In this document: positions 35,801 to 62,093 of the stretch, one piece after another
How the letters are laid out: every line of letters starts with the position of its first letter
Numbering within the stretch: position 1 is the stretch's first letter
Assembly (NCBI RefSeq): GCF_032062135.1
Contig: NC_092869.1
Span: 45,849,418-45,913,417, forward strand
DNA length: 64,000 nucleotides
From: Pyxicephalus adspersus
Lineage: Eukaryota > Chordata > Amphibia > Anura > Pyxicephalidae
Reading direction: 5' to 3'
Made by a program: the position numbers and the translations under genes
The notes under the pieces: model-generated
Told to the model about the DNA's origin: nothing
What the model saw: only the letters and a program-made list of their open reading frames with translations
The model's database searches: none

Positions 35801-36931
35801 ACATCATGTTCTGAAATTCTAAAATTAAATAGCCATGGCCCTCAGTAAATACAATGCAGGTGAGTTCAAGATTTCATTTTCCCAATATTTCCCACTGTTT
35901 CATTAGGCCAATTGCTCTAAATTACAGCCCCAGCACATCCCACAATGCAGACTGAATTTCAGTAACTTGCTGGGGCTCTGTAATGCATTGGGTCAGAATC
36001 GGCTCATCAGAGACAACTTGCAGTTACAAAGCACCTAATCTATACGTGCAGCGACAGGTACACTTTATAATAATGTACACATGGACACCGGATGATGTCT
36101 GGGATGAATGAGAACCTTCTCTTATTCTTGTTAAAGAACAATACATAAATCTTAATATTTTCTATATTTGTTGCAATTCGTTTTCTTGATTATTTCCCCT
36201 TTAAGATGCATATTTATTGTTGCAGTTGAACAATAGGTGAGGTTGGAGGAGAGGGGAATGCTTTGTGGATGTGATATGTACATAGTTTGACTCTCCCAGG
36301 AGGCTCCTAGCAACACAAACAACTGCTGACAGTCACCTCATTCACGACTCCTGCAGAGAAAGCAATCACAATGCATTGACCGGGGCATGAATGGTGTAAA
36401 TGGCGGAACTATAGACCCAAGGAACTACAGATCCCAGGATGCACAAAGGCATGAATAAGAACACACCAAATTGCACAACTCTGTCTGTAAAGGCTTGAAT
36501 TAGCCAGGCAAATTGCATTTTTCAGAACAATACATACTTAATATAATAGGGTTAGTGTAAGCTTCCCAAAACCAGAGGTCATTGCAACTTTTATTTTCGT
36601 AATAGAGAAAAATAAATTTAATACATAAAGGATTTTTAACTAAAGTATTGAAAGTAATGAATTAAAACAATTGTTTTCAATACTGTAATTGTACCTTACC
36701 ATTATATTATTTAACACTCACCTTCAGGCTGCAAGGTAAAGTTTTTTTTTTTTTGCAGGCTTCAACCTTCATGTAATCATTCAATCATAGCTGATTGTAA
36801 TCTGGACCCACTCTGGTTATCCCATTGTTTTTAAGGTCAGGAGCTGTGATAGGCTGTTCTAGTAGCAAAACATGGGCAGGTGATAGATTAATGTATGCCT
36901 AGCGCAGGGGAATGTTAATGGACATACTAAG
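35801..36931. other. Intergenic, nothing recognised
   Basis: No supported feature. Confidence 0.5.
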
Positions 36932-36996
36932 GCAGTGTTTCTCCACCAGGGTTCCTCCAGGGGGCGCTAAGGGTTCCTTGAGCAATGAGCAGTTTG
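36932..36996. repeat. Edge of interspersed repeat, cut by a gap
   Basis: ggcagtgtttctccaccagg and gggttccttgagcaatgagc look like the end of a common vertebrate DNA-transposon repeat, recognised by eye only. The gap at 36997 prevents definition. Confidence 0.4.
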
Positions 36997-37343
36997 NNNN
37001 NNNNNNNNNNNNNNNNNNNNNNNNNNNNNNNNNNNNNNNNNNNNNNNNNNNNNNNNNNNNNNNNNNNNNNNNNNNNNNNNNNNNNNNNNNNNNNNNNNNN
37101 NNNNNNNNNNNNNNNNNNNNNNNNNNNNNNNNNNNNNNNNNNNNNNNNNNNNNNNNNNNNNNNNNNNNNNNNNNNNNNNNNNNNNNNNNNNNNNNNNNNN
37201 NNNNNNNNNNNNNNNNNNNNNNNNNNNNNNNNNNNNNNNNNNNNNNNNNNNNNNNNNNNNNNNNNNNNNNNNNNNNNNNNNNNNNNNNNNNNNNNNNNNN
37301 NNNNNNNNNNNNNNNNNNNNNNNNNNNNNNNNNNNNNNNNNNN
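36997..37343. other. Assembly gap (N)
   Basis: 347 unknown bases, followed by a T homopolymer. Confidence 1.
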
Positions 37344-37574
37344 TTTTTTTTTTTTTTTTTTACAGAAACAAGGCCTGTTTATAAATTATTCCCCAGCGAT
37401 CAATTCCTCTCAAATTCAATGACTGATTGTCATATTGCTATACTGATCTCATTTCAGTTCCTATTAAAAATAAAGATTCGTCCTGGCACCCAGTGACCAA
37501 TCGTTAAAAGTGCACCACTGTCACAATAAGAAATAAATATTACACTGGGGAACGCATTTTTTAGTGAGTTAGAT

Positions 37575-39624
37575 CAGGTTAGCAAACTTTTTGGACCACT
37601 GGGCCATTTCAGGAGGCCAAGAAGGCACACTAGGTACAGATGAAACAAGGTGTGCAAGGAACGTTTTTTTTTTATTTAAAAATACAGTACGATCAATGGG
37701 AAACATGATGTTGCATGTTCTTAGAGACAGATACAATATCAGGTTTTAATGATGAGGCGTTCAGCAACAGAATGTCATGAAGGTGATTGTCAGTGAGCTG
37801 AGAGCGCAGCTTGTTCTTACAAAATTTCATTTTGGAGAACAGCTGCTTGCACAAATAAGTGCTGCTAAACATTATGATCACAGGCTTGGCACGGGCTAAC
37901 AACATTAGAAACTGAGCATGTGCCAGCTGATGGTGGAAGTCAAGGAGAGTAGTGCAAGAAGTAAACTTGGGACAAGAGAACGTCCAAAGTCTGCAGCTCA
38001 ATCAACTCCAATTGCACATCAGAAGGGCCGTCATCGTAGGGAAAGTCAAAAGGAGTGCTGACTATCTTGAACTCTTGTGAATGAGAACGCACATCAGTGA
38101 AGCGCGAAGAGAATTCATCCCGCAGGGTTGACAGCAAACTGATGCATTCTTTGGTGTCAACAAGGGCTGCATGACACTGGGCGAGGTACGGGAAATGGAC
38201 ATAGTTGCCCTTATACAGCAGTTTCTCCCATAGAATCAGCTTTGCTTCGAATGCCCGCATGTGGGATTCCATGTTCGTGATGAGCACTTCACATCCTTCA
38301 AGCTTCAGGTTGTACGTTAAGGTGAGAGCTGATATCAATGAGGAAGCCGATCCGACAGAGCCAAACCTCGCCGGAGAACTTTTGAAAACCCTCCCACTGA
38401 CGAAGGAAACAATCTTGGGAAGGAGGGTGAAGACTCCATTCAAGACGTTGCCACGACTGAGCCAGCAAACCTCAGTGTGGTAAAGCAGATCGCCGTAATC
38501 AGCTTTTGCAGCTTTGCACATGTGCTTGAAGATGCAGTGGTTGAGAGGACAAGCAAGCACTGCGTTCACTAACTTCACCACAAAAGACATAATGTCTTTC
38601 ATGCCAACTGCTTTGGCACACAATGACTCCTGGTGAACGATGCAGTGAACCTTGTGTATCTCCTGCGCATAGCCCAAAGAGTGGTAGTGGTCAATGAGCA
38701 GCTGGAAAGTCCCTTGGTAGATCCAACCATGGAAGGTGCACCGTCAGTAGTTATCGAGATGAGCTTCGACAGGTCAAAACCAAACCAACTCAAAGCAGGT
38801 AGGAGGGCATTGAGGACATCTTGGCTAGTTGTCATTCCATTCATCGGGATTGGGCTGGGAAACTCCCCGACTACCTACAGGTCTTGTGTGATGCCACGCA
38901 CAAAGATGGCCAGCTGCGCAGTGTCTTTGATAACACACCAAGACGATGGAGAAAATATCAAGAGTTGTGAACTTCATGAAACATCGAAAACCGGATATTA
39001 GAGCCCAAGTCCTCCACGCATCAAATCACAGTGCGGGCAGACAGCGGGATTGCCTTGAAAGCATTGTGTTGCTCGGGACAAATTACGTCAACAGCAGCAA
39101 GTATACAATCCATTACAAAGTCTGCATCAGTGAAGGGATGCATTTTCTTCATAATAAACAAGGACACTTCATAAGAGGCACGAGTGTGATGCTCAGCAGC
39201 CTCAGAAGCTTTAGAGGAATGCTTCTTGAAGAGGGACGACTGTTCATCCAACTGTGACTGCAAGCGAACAGCCTCAGTTTTCCGCTTATCCACAGTGTAG
39301 TCTCTGTACATGTGCACATGCTTGGCATCAAAATGCCCCTCGAGATTCGACCACTTGAAAGTGCTGTTGGTGTCGTTTCACACTAAACACAGGAATAAGA
39401 ACAACACAAGAATAATTTTGTCAGTCTATTTAGGGTTGAAGACATGACGTTCGAGGTCAACCTTCCGGAGACTGGTAGCGCTGGGGTTATTATGCGGGAA
39501 CTCGAAATAATGTGACAATTCAATTAGGCCGGATCCAAACATAAATAACTAGGGGGGCGTTAGGCCAGACTGGAATACTGGCTGGACCTTATGCGGCCAA
39601 AAGGCCGGAGTTTGCCTACCTCCG
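37575..39624 (-). mobile_element. hAT (Charlie-like) transposon, near full length but decayed
   Basis: It is flanked by an 8-bp duplication agttagat (37567-37574) and atttagat (39625-39632), one mismatch. The ends carry the hAT-type ggcaaact motif (aggttagcaaact left, aggtaggcaaact inward from right). The minus-strand transposase pieces are a BED-like N-terminus (FKWSNLEGHFDAKH), ITTDGAPSMVGS with the catalytic Asp, CIVHQESLCAKAVG, CWLSRGNVLNGVF, and a hATC dimerisation end (CKQLFSKMKFCKNKLRSQLT). They lie in shifting frames with stops, so it is inactive. It resembles the hAT part of GTF2IRD2-like proteins. Confidence 0.88.
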
Positions 39625-39815
39625 ATTTAGATCTTACACTTGTTTTTTTTACAAATTTTTGGGTGGTAAATCCAAAAAAGTTTTTTGCCATCACACCCAG
39701 TTTTTACAATACAGGGTACCCTCCATTTCTCAAACATACAAAATTTACATACAATGAAAAAATAATAAAATAATAATAATGAAGTAAAACATTTGAAATT
39801 TAATCGGGTAAGCGG

Positions 39816-41369
39816 TTAAGGTAAAAATTTACGCATATAGCTTTTCCTGGAATGTTCAGTGTTAGGACAATCCCGCTGGATACTCCAACAATAGTCAGCT
39901 ATCATATGTACATCCCAACTAGCCCGATACCGTACTTCCATGACCTTCAAATCTTGGTGGAATCGTTCACCTTGCTCATCACTGACTGCACCAAGGTTTT
40001 CTGGGAAGTTAGAAAGATGGCTATGCAGAAAATGCACCTTGATGCTCATATTGCAAGCAAGCATTTTGTAGCTCTCCAAGAGTTTCTGGACAATTCTGTG
40101 TAAATATTTTCTCCTGTGTTTCCAAGAAAATCCTTGACAATGGCTTTGAATGATAACCAAGCATTATTTTCGACTTCTGACATTGTCCTAATGAAATGTT
40201 CATCTTTGATGTGGACCATCAAACACATTGGCCTTTTTTTTTTTTCAAATGACAGGTTAGGAAATGCCAAAATTAGGTACTTGAATCATTCTCCTTCAGT
40301 TGGCAAAGCTTTAACGAACTGCTTCACCAGACCGTTTCATGTGCAGAGGTGAGAATACAATATTGTTTTCTATCAACAAGTGTCTCATGTGGAATGTTTG
40401 GATCACCTGGTTTTAGGGCAGATCTTGGAGGACAATTCCTTTTCAACCAATGCCTCTCATGAGCTTTGCTGTCCCACATGCATAAGGAAGGAAGCATACC
40501 ATTTTAAGGTCAACACAGATGTCCCAATGGCCAATGGGACTGACCCAAACATATTGCCATTGTGAAGGAGGACACACTTTAAGCTCCGCTTTGAGCTATC
40601 GATGAATATTCGCCACTCAGTTGAGTTATAGATTGGAATTACCAATTCCTCCATTAAACCAGGTATTGTATGGCAATACACAAAGCCACTGTCAGTTCTA
40701 AAGTACTGCAGAAATGCAATTTCTCTGGTTCGAAAGCACGATACCTTTGTTCCTTTTTCAAGTAAGTTTTTCTCATGCAGTCTTGACGCTAGGAGTTCTG
40801 AAGCCTTGATAGTCCCAAATTACTCAACTCATGCTGATCAGACCCCTTACGAACAGAGTCCTCTTCAATTTCAAACTCTTCATCATTGTTGTCACCTAGT
40901 TCATCTCCATAATCATGTTCTTCAAGAGAGGGTAGTGTAACGAAAACCAGCACTGGGATTTCATCTGAATGAGCCACTGGACGTATAGCTGATGGTAGAC
41001 TAGGATACTTTATGTTACATTTATTTTTCTTGTTATAGCCTGAAGTTTTCACTATACAAAAGTAACAGTCAATGAAATGACCTCCTGGCTCTCGCCAAAG
41101 TATAGGTATACCAAATCTTATCACATGTTCCCTTTGTCCACATTCATAAACTCTCAACACACTGTCTCAACACACTGCACACCTCATGAGGGGTCCAAGA
41201 CTTATCTTGATCACCAAGTTTAACTTTGAAATATGGCAAATAGGCTTGCTCTACAAATGTTCGCCTTCTGACTGGGAATGGTGAAACTGCCAAAAATATA
41301 ACAAAAAGAATCAGGGTTGTTTAGGCACTTACGACGAGAAGCGAGACATGCGACAGCAGAGCCAGACAT
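39816..41369 (-). pseudogene. Decayed ORF of an uncharacterised, transposon-associated family
   Basis: The minus strand reads in order: MSGSAVACLASRRKCLNNPD, then FGIPILWREPGGHFIDCYFC and a RPVAHSDEIPV segment, EWRIFIDSSKRSLKCVLLHN, a DLKMVCFL segment joined by deletion to WDSKAHERHW, then CNMSIKVHFLHSHLSNFPEN and DEQGERFHQD near 39950-39985, ending near 39816. I recall such proteins as unnamed predicted genes in arthropods, cnidarians and fishes. The spaced acidic residues and C-x2-C region resemble a DDE transposase layout (inference). Several frameshifts and stops and one deletion make it non-coding. No introns are apparent. Confidence 0.65.
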
Positions 41370-41649
41370 GATCCGAAAGAAAGGAAATACGCATGTAAGT
41401 AAAAAAAATACATTTTGCTTGTTCACTACGTAAAGCAGCGCACAACCTTTGACCACACTGTCTTGCGTGTAACTGAATAGCCTATAGAAATCCACGCTAC
41501 AGTAATTGCATTATTATAAGCGAAGAGAAAAAACCTGACGAGATAGAAAAAAAACTAACTGCACTTTCAGAATCAGCATACTTATTTTAGTGTAAATAAG
41601 CTTAAAAATTAAAGTCAACAAAAAATGAGTTCAAAATTGTTCCCCAGTG

Positions 41650-42396
41650 TTATGAGTGAATTGACAGGGAAATAATTTATAAATAAAGCACAAAGAGCAG
41701 AAACAAGACACCCACAGGAAGGACTGAGGTGACTGAGATGCGGACTATGACTAACAGCCTATATCCTCTCTATGCTGTGAAAAACTCAAACTGATGACAC
41801 TCAAAAGAGGAATATCTGGGTTTCTATATCACTGATTCTGCATTGATAAGATGTTTTTTTTTTTTTAGCTGGTGATCCCAGCAGTAACACTTCCTCCTTC
41901 CTGCCATAACCGTGACTATTCTCACATACTGTACTGTATCCATGGAGGAGAAATGTTGTCCCCCCGACCTCCATGACACAGGGTGGGGTGTTCTGTAGTC
42001 CAACAGCTTAGCATTTCAGTGCAGCAGTGCTGTAAACTACCCACAGGACATTAGATGCACACTGGGTTATTGACATATCAACTTGCAGAATTGTAAAAGT
42101 ATACACATGGAGACTGTACATGTGCATGAAAAGATTACCTGATTTTTTGTTTTTGTCCAGACATAATTTTAAACATTAGATAAGCCATGACAGCTACAAA
42201 ACTCTGGGTGTTAAATAAAAGGTAGATACTGAGAGGTTCCTGGCGTTTGTAAAAGAAAAACAGAACAATAAATAAAATATAATATAGATAGGATGCGGCT
42301 TATCATTTGTTTTTCATTGCCTAAAGATAAAGGCGATATAATAGAAGAAATATAAAAATCATATTGCATTAATTCTTATAAACATAAATGCAGATT
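41650..42396. other. Intergenic, nothing recognised
   Basis: Only a diverged copy of the short GTTGTC repeat near 41955. Confidence 0.5.
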
Positions 42397-42664
42397 TGTT
42401 ACATGGAAAAAGTAAGTACACCTCCTAAGGGAGTTTACCGATAAAGACCATTTTATTTAAATTTCCTATATAGGTGGTTTGTTGTTCTCCTAGCTATTTT
42501 ATAATGGGACCTCCAGGTAACTCTTTTTAACAGTTGCTGCCACAAAGTGCATGCATCTGCAAACAGAAATAAACTACCCCAATCAAATCTAAACAGGGGT
42601 AAGCTAGCAAACAGCCTTTGCGGTTTAGGAAGAACATGGGTACAAGACAACAGTTTGCCATTGA

Positions 42665-43195
42665 ATATAGTTACATAGGTTCAAAAAAAGACAAGTCCAT
42701 CCGTTAAACCACTAAGGAAATAAACATATCCCAGATATAAAACCCTTTGGACATTGGCTGATCCAGAGGAAGAAAAAAACCTGAATTTGATCCAACAGGG
42801 GAAAAAAACTTCTTCCTGATTCCATGAGGCAATCGGATGTTCCCTGCATCAACAGTCTCTGTTATCTTTACTTTAAAGCCTTAATCCCCAGTTATATTCT
42901 GTGCTTCTAGAAATCATCCAGCTTTTTCTTACAGCAATCTATGGAACTTGCTGAAACTACTTCCTGAAGGAGCCAATTCCACATTTTCACAGACCTTACA
43001 GTGAAGAATCCCTTCCTTATCTGGAGATTAAACTTTTTTTCCTGCAGACACAAAAAATGCCCCCTTGTGCTTTGTAATGGCATTACAGTGAATAATCGTG
43101 AAGAGAGTTCTCTATATGAACCATTTATACAGGGTGATCATATCCCCCCATTACATCTCTTATATAGGTAAACTAGACCCAGTCTCCTGCAACAA
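42665..43195 (-). mobile_element. CR1-type LINE 3' end
   Basis: The minus strand contains the same 3'-ORF2 sequence found at the right edge (gaagggattcttcactgtaa, atgtggaattggctcc), followed downstream by 3' UTR-like sequence. 5' truncated. Confidence 0.75.
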
Positions 43196-43226
43196 TGTGC
43201 TCTGGACTGATGTGTGTGGCCAATTA

Positions 43227-43552
43227 GGCTGGGTACACACGTGCAATATTTGTCGTTGGAAAAGAACTTTAATGATTCTTTCCAACGACTATCGACTGCA
43301 CGATGCATGAACGAGTGCTGTACATACAGCACCGTTCTGTTCTATGGAGAGGGAAGAAGGACAGAGCGGCACCCCGCTGCGCTCTCCTCCTTTCACTTCC
43401 ATTAGGATTGTTTGTCGTCCATCATCCGTGGATACGCCAGGACGGTCGTTTGGATGATGGGACGACGGGCGCTGTACACACGCCATATTTTCGTCCGATA
43501 TCAGCCCTGAGCCGATTATTGGACGAGAACATTTGCACGTGTGTATGTAGCC
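43227..43552. mobile_element. Harbinger-like MITE, TTA target site
   Basis: TIRs ggctgggtacacacgtgcaa and, from the right, ggctacatacacacgtgcaa; TTA lies on both sides (43224-43226, 43553-43555). A 3-bp TWA duplication suits PIF/Harbinger. No transposase; open frames inside are chance. Confidence 0.72.
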
Positions 43553-44036
43553 TTAATGTAGACATATATGAGCCAAAGTCATGCCAACTGCTATCACAAT
43601 GGTGATTTGGAGGTTGCTTATGGGAAGATTGTAGCCCTTGAGTCACCAATGAATTATGCATTATATCAGAGTTCTTAACAAGAACGTAAGGCTGTCTGTC
43701 TAAAAGTTGAAGGTAAAGCAGAAATAGATATTTTAATACAATATTAAACCGAAAAACACAAACAAATCTACCAAGGATTAGCTCAAATAGAAGAATTGGA
43801 GGGTGATGCATTGTCCAAACCAAAGCCCTGACTTCAATCATAATAAATGTTGAAGGGGATTGGAAATAGAGAGTTCATTGAAGTAAACCAACACATGCTT
43901 GTAACTGAAATAATTTTGACTTAAACTTTAGTCTATTTCAGACACTTGTGGGAAGTTAAGCAAAATATCTTAGGGAATGAATTCCTGCTAAATGGGGCAA
44001 TACCAGTTTATGAGGCCACTTACTTTTTCCACAGTA

Positions 44037-45262
44037 CATTATTACATCTGTTGATATGCTGTTAAATAAACAACTGAAAAGGGAACATTTTTAGTTTTTT
44101 ATCCTAGTATATCACCTTTATCTAAAGACACTGCTTAAATACAGATCTAATGCTTGGCTAAATGTCTAAATGTTGGCGAAAAGGCCTAAGGAGGGTACTT
44201 ATTCTTACATATAACCGTACAAGAACTCGCCACTTCTTGTAAAAGGGTAACACTGTACTATTAAGCATCCCAAGAAATAAAACTGCAGTTTACCAGTCTA
44301 TAGATGTGAGTTATTTTTCAGGCTGGTTATCCAGTCAATACACTTCGTCTTACAGTGACAACTCTGAAATACTGCCCTCTGTGGAAAAAAGCAGGTCCCC
44401 TAGGACCTGGAGGTGTGTTAAACCAAAGCCCTTAGCCGGCCAAAAGGTTTTTTATGAATATAAATAAAAGTTGACCATAAGCAACCCTGGCAGTGTTATA
44501 TGGTTTGACCTTAACCTTGCAACTGTTGCATTTGCTGGTTACAGAAGTGAAAAGATATTGTAAATAAAACTATATTAAAAAAAAAAGCAGAACCTGATGT
44601 TAATCGTATTGACAAAGCTGCACCATGTCATTATCGATTGGTCCCATAGCTGTATTTTAAATCTCCATAGCAAGTCATCAGTATTGGCACATAATAAATG
44701 AAACATTAAAATGTTGCAGGTATTGCATCTGTGACATCCATAAAGCAGGTAACCATCACAAGAGAATCATATACAATGAAAAAAATTTAATGGTCCCAAA
44801 TATAGATTTGACAAGTTGGCAAAAGCCCAGGGTGGAGAAATAAGAATATAAAAATGATTCAAAACAGGACACAAAGTGAACACACCTAGAATTCCACTCA
44901 AATTTTAATCAATAAGGTCGGAGAGGTTTCCCCTACACCTTTAAACGAAAGCTGCAGTTTCCAGGGCAACGTGGGGGAATTCAATTGTAAAAGAAAAAAT
45001 AAAATTAGAAAAAAAAAAGAAAGAAAGAAAAATGTTGTAATCGGCTCACTCCACTAAGGGTTGTAAAACCTGTTGTGGCAATGAGAAATATACAGGCAGA
45101 AACATTCCACCCAATCTGAAGTGCTGGCATCCGTTGTATAGCTGCAGACTTTACGGAACGGCGTGTTTTTCAGAACCTCTTTCCAACTTCGGAGCAACTG
45201 ACCAGCCAATCAAGAGTTCAACAATAAACCCCTGCCCTGTTGGCTTTTTTTTTTTATTTTAC
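44037..45262. other. Intergenic / possible ppp4r3a 3' UTR
   Basis: If polyadenylation is not at 45263, part of this may be 3' UTR. GAAA-rich run near 45010. No other feature. Confidence 0.4.
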
Positions 45263-45268
45263 TTTATT
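45263..45268 (-). promoter_or_regulatory. ppp4r3a: Candidate polyadenylation signal for ppp4r3a
   Basis: An AATAAA reads on the minus strand about 245 bp past the stop codon, with a second overlapping an A-rich run just downstream. The A-rich setting makes chance occurrence likely, and the true 3' UTR may be longer. Confidence 0.25.
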
Positions 45269-45510
45269 TTTTTCCTTCCCTGAGAAAAGGGCAATGTGTG
45301 GTCTACACGGGAGAGTACAAGGCTAAGTCATCTCTTTCCAGCTGTCATCTTCCCTCTCCTGGCGCTCCTGGGAATTGGCACTTGATGAGCAGAAGTCTAC
45401 GTTTTGTTTGTGTCGGACCCACCCACAGCGCTGCTTTTGGCTGTGGTGTAGTCTGTGTTCTTTGTGGGAGATCAGGTATTTGAGGGGAGTTGTCTAAACA
45501 GACGCTGGTA

Positions 45511-60121
<14,611 letters not shown>

Positions 60122-60472
60122 CTAAAACACACACAAAAAAACAAGAGATTAAAATAAAAAGCAAAAAATTATATCAATTCCTTATCAGAATGCAAAATAA
60201 TATTTGATATCAACATAGGCAGGGTCTCTCTGAAATCAACTGTCAGGAAGGCCAGACGCCTGTAGTTTCTAATACTACTTGCAAAAAAGTATTGAAGCGG
60301 TGTTTATGTACTTCTGTATTTCCTCCTCCCTAAGAAGATTATCACCCGAGACGAACAGTCATGCACGCCTCATGCGAGAATGTATACAGCGGTTACCCAA
60401 CGTCATTTATTAATGACCGATGGGGAACGGCTAGTATACAAGTTAAGGGATGAGAGTGCAGCTCCCCTCTCC

Positions 60473-60585
60473 ATTATTATTATTATTCAGGATTAATATA
60501 GCACCAACATATTATGCAGCCGAATACAGACAGTGACACAGAAGTAGAGGACCCTGTTCCGAAGAGCTTGCAATCTCTATAGAGG
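60473..60585 (-). repeat. LINE/SINE-type 3' tail, minus strand
   Basis: attattattcaggattaatatagcaccaacatattatgcagc-type sequence and agagcttgcaatct, diverged. Confidence 0.7.
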
Positions 60586-60907
60586 AGATTGCTTTTGTAT
60601 CGTTCATTCCTCTGTCACTGAAAACAATCATGAAAGATGATTTCCAGCTATATGTGTACACAACCTATGATTTGCCTTTTTGCTGAAAGGTCTCCGTCTG
60701 GTGGGGTTATTATTTGGACCAATGAATCATGGAGACGCCAATGCCCAGGTTTGCTTTTTAAGGGCTTCTTCACAGAAGCAGCACTGCCCACACAAGACCT
60801 GGCCAATTCTTCTATGGTTTCGGTCGCACAAACACACGAAAAAAAAAAAAGATATGACGAACAAATCCAATGCACCTATAGATTTAAATAGAAGGAAAGA
60901 AAAACAA

Positions 60908-61248
60908 CAGCACGGTGGCTAATCTGCAAAGGCACTCTGACCGTTGCAGCGCTGGGTCCCAGGTTGGAATCTCAGCCAGGACACTATCTGCATGGAGTTT
61001 GCAGGTTGTCCCTGTGTTTGTGTGGGTTTCCTCTGGGTACTCTGGTTTTCTACCACATTCCAAAAACATGCAGTTAGGTTAATTTGCTTCCCCCCAAGTT
61101 GACCCCAGACTGTAATAAAGACAAATGACTATGGTAGGGATATTAAATTTGTGAGCTCCTTTGAGGGACAGCTAGTGACATGATGATGGACTTTGTACAG
61201 CACTGTATAATATGTCAGCGCTATATAAATGCTGGATGATGATAATAA
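60908..61248 (+). mobile_element. tRNA-derived SINE
   Basis: The head cagcacggtggct is disrupted after the A box. The body ggtttcctctgggtactctg and tail cagcgctatataaatgctgg are as in other copies. In ppp4r3a intron 1. Confidence 0.85.
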
Positions 61249-61282
61249 ACTGCAGAGAGTCAATGTGCACCTGAGCCTGTAA

Positions 61283-61545
61283 GGCTGCGTACACATGTGT
61301 AATAATTGTCACTGAAAACGATCTACGAAAGATCGTTCGATAATTGTTAACAGGTCACTTCCTGCATCGTTCGAACTAACGATCGTTCGAACAATAGTGT
61401 GTACATTATTGGTGGAATATATTTGAACAATCGTATCGTTACAGCCTTTACAAAATTGTGCACAATACGATCGTTCAAAATAATTGGGAATAATCATTGA
61501 TCGCTCGTTTTCAAACGATAATTATTGTACGTGTGTACCTAAGCC
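61283..61545. mobile_element. Harbinger-like MITE, TAA target site
   Basis: TAA lies at 61280-61282 and 61546-61548. The ends ggctgcgtacacatgtgtaa and, from the right, ggcttaggtacacacgtaca are inverted. The interior is rich in gatcgttcga palindromes. Confidence 0.72.
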
Positions 61546-61733
61546 TAAGCCTTCATAAATTATCAAAATGAAAAAAAAATCAAAAGCAGATTATTCTATA
61601 CACAGGAATGAAATAGAATACCAAGATCCTTGCTTATAAGCTAAGGAGGGGTTCCTATAACTGCCACACACTTAGCAGAACCCAACCTGCGTTGCAAAAG
61701 TGACAGCATCCAGAAGAAATACAATTCCTATAC

Positions 61734-62085
61734 CAGGGGGTCGGCAAACTCCGGCCTTTAGGCAAGATACGGCCTAGCCGGTAGTTTGTTCCAGCCTAAC
61801 TCCCCCTGGCCGTCCAGGCTAATGCCGGCTGGCAACCCGCCGCGGAGCCGGAACAAACTGCCGGTGTGGCCGGAGCTCTGAAGACGCATGTGGCTCTTCA
61901 GCCTCCGTATGGTGGTTCCCTTCCCTATTTGCGTATGCATTGCGGAGGAGAGGGATTTCCCTTCAGGGGGCATTCCTGGTGGGGGGCAGAGCCATTAGGG
62001 TGAGGGCTCGAGAGAGAGTCCGGCCTAGTGTGCTCCTTCCTACCACCGAAATGGCCTAATGGCCAAAAAAGTTTGCTGACCTCTG
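61734..62085. mobile_element. Non-autonomous hAT (Charlie-like) element
   Basis: TIRs cagggggtcggcaaactccg and, from the right, cagaggtcagcaaactttt. Flanks tcctatac (61726-61733) and ccccatac (62086-62093) match at 6 of 8 positions. No ORF. Confidence 0.75.
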
Positions 62086-62093
62086 CCCCATAC

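Larger units (their letters stand above)
37543..41649 (-). mobile_element. TIR DNA transposon (TTA target site) with nested hAT
   Basis: The ends are inverted: cactggggaac at 37543 and its complement gttccccagtg ending at 41649, each flanked by TTA (37540-37542, 41650-41652). Without the hAT at 37575-39624 it is about 2.05 kb. Inside it on the minus strand lies a decayed ORF (39816-41369). A CACTG end with a 3-bp target duplication would suit CACTA/CMC elements, but superfamily is not established. Confidence 0.6.
42397..44036. mobile_element. DNA transposon remnant with CR1 and MITE insertions
   Basis: acatggaaaaagtaagtaca at about 42401 and cttactttttccacagt ending about 44036 are inverted ends sharing tggaaaaagtaagt. 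Between them lie a CR1 3' end (42665-43195) and a Harbinger-like MITE (43227-43552). No intact ORF. Confidence 0.5.

Noticed and set aside
37693..39331. Host gene related to GTF2IRD2 or ZBED proteins
   Set aside because: The coding pieces shift frame and contain stops. hAT ends and an 8-bp duplication enclose it exactly, so it is a dead transposon.
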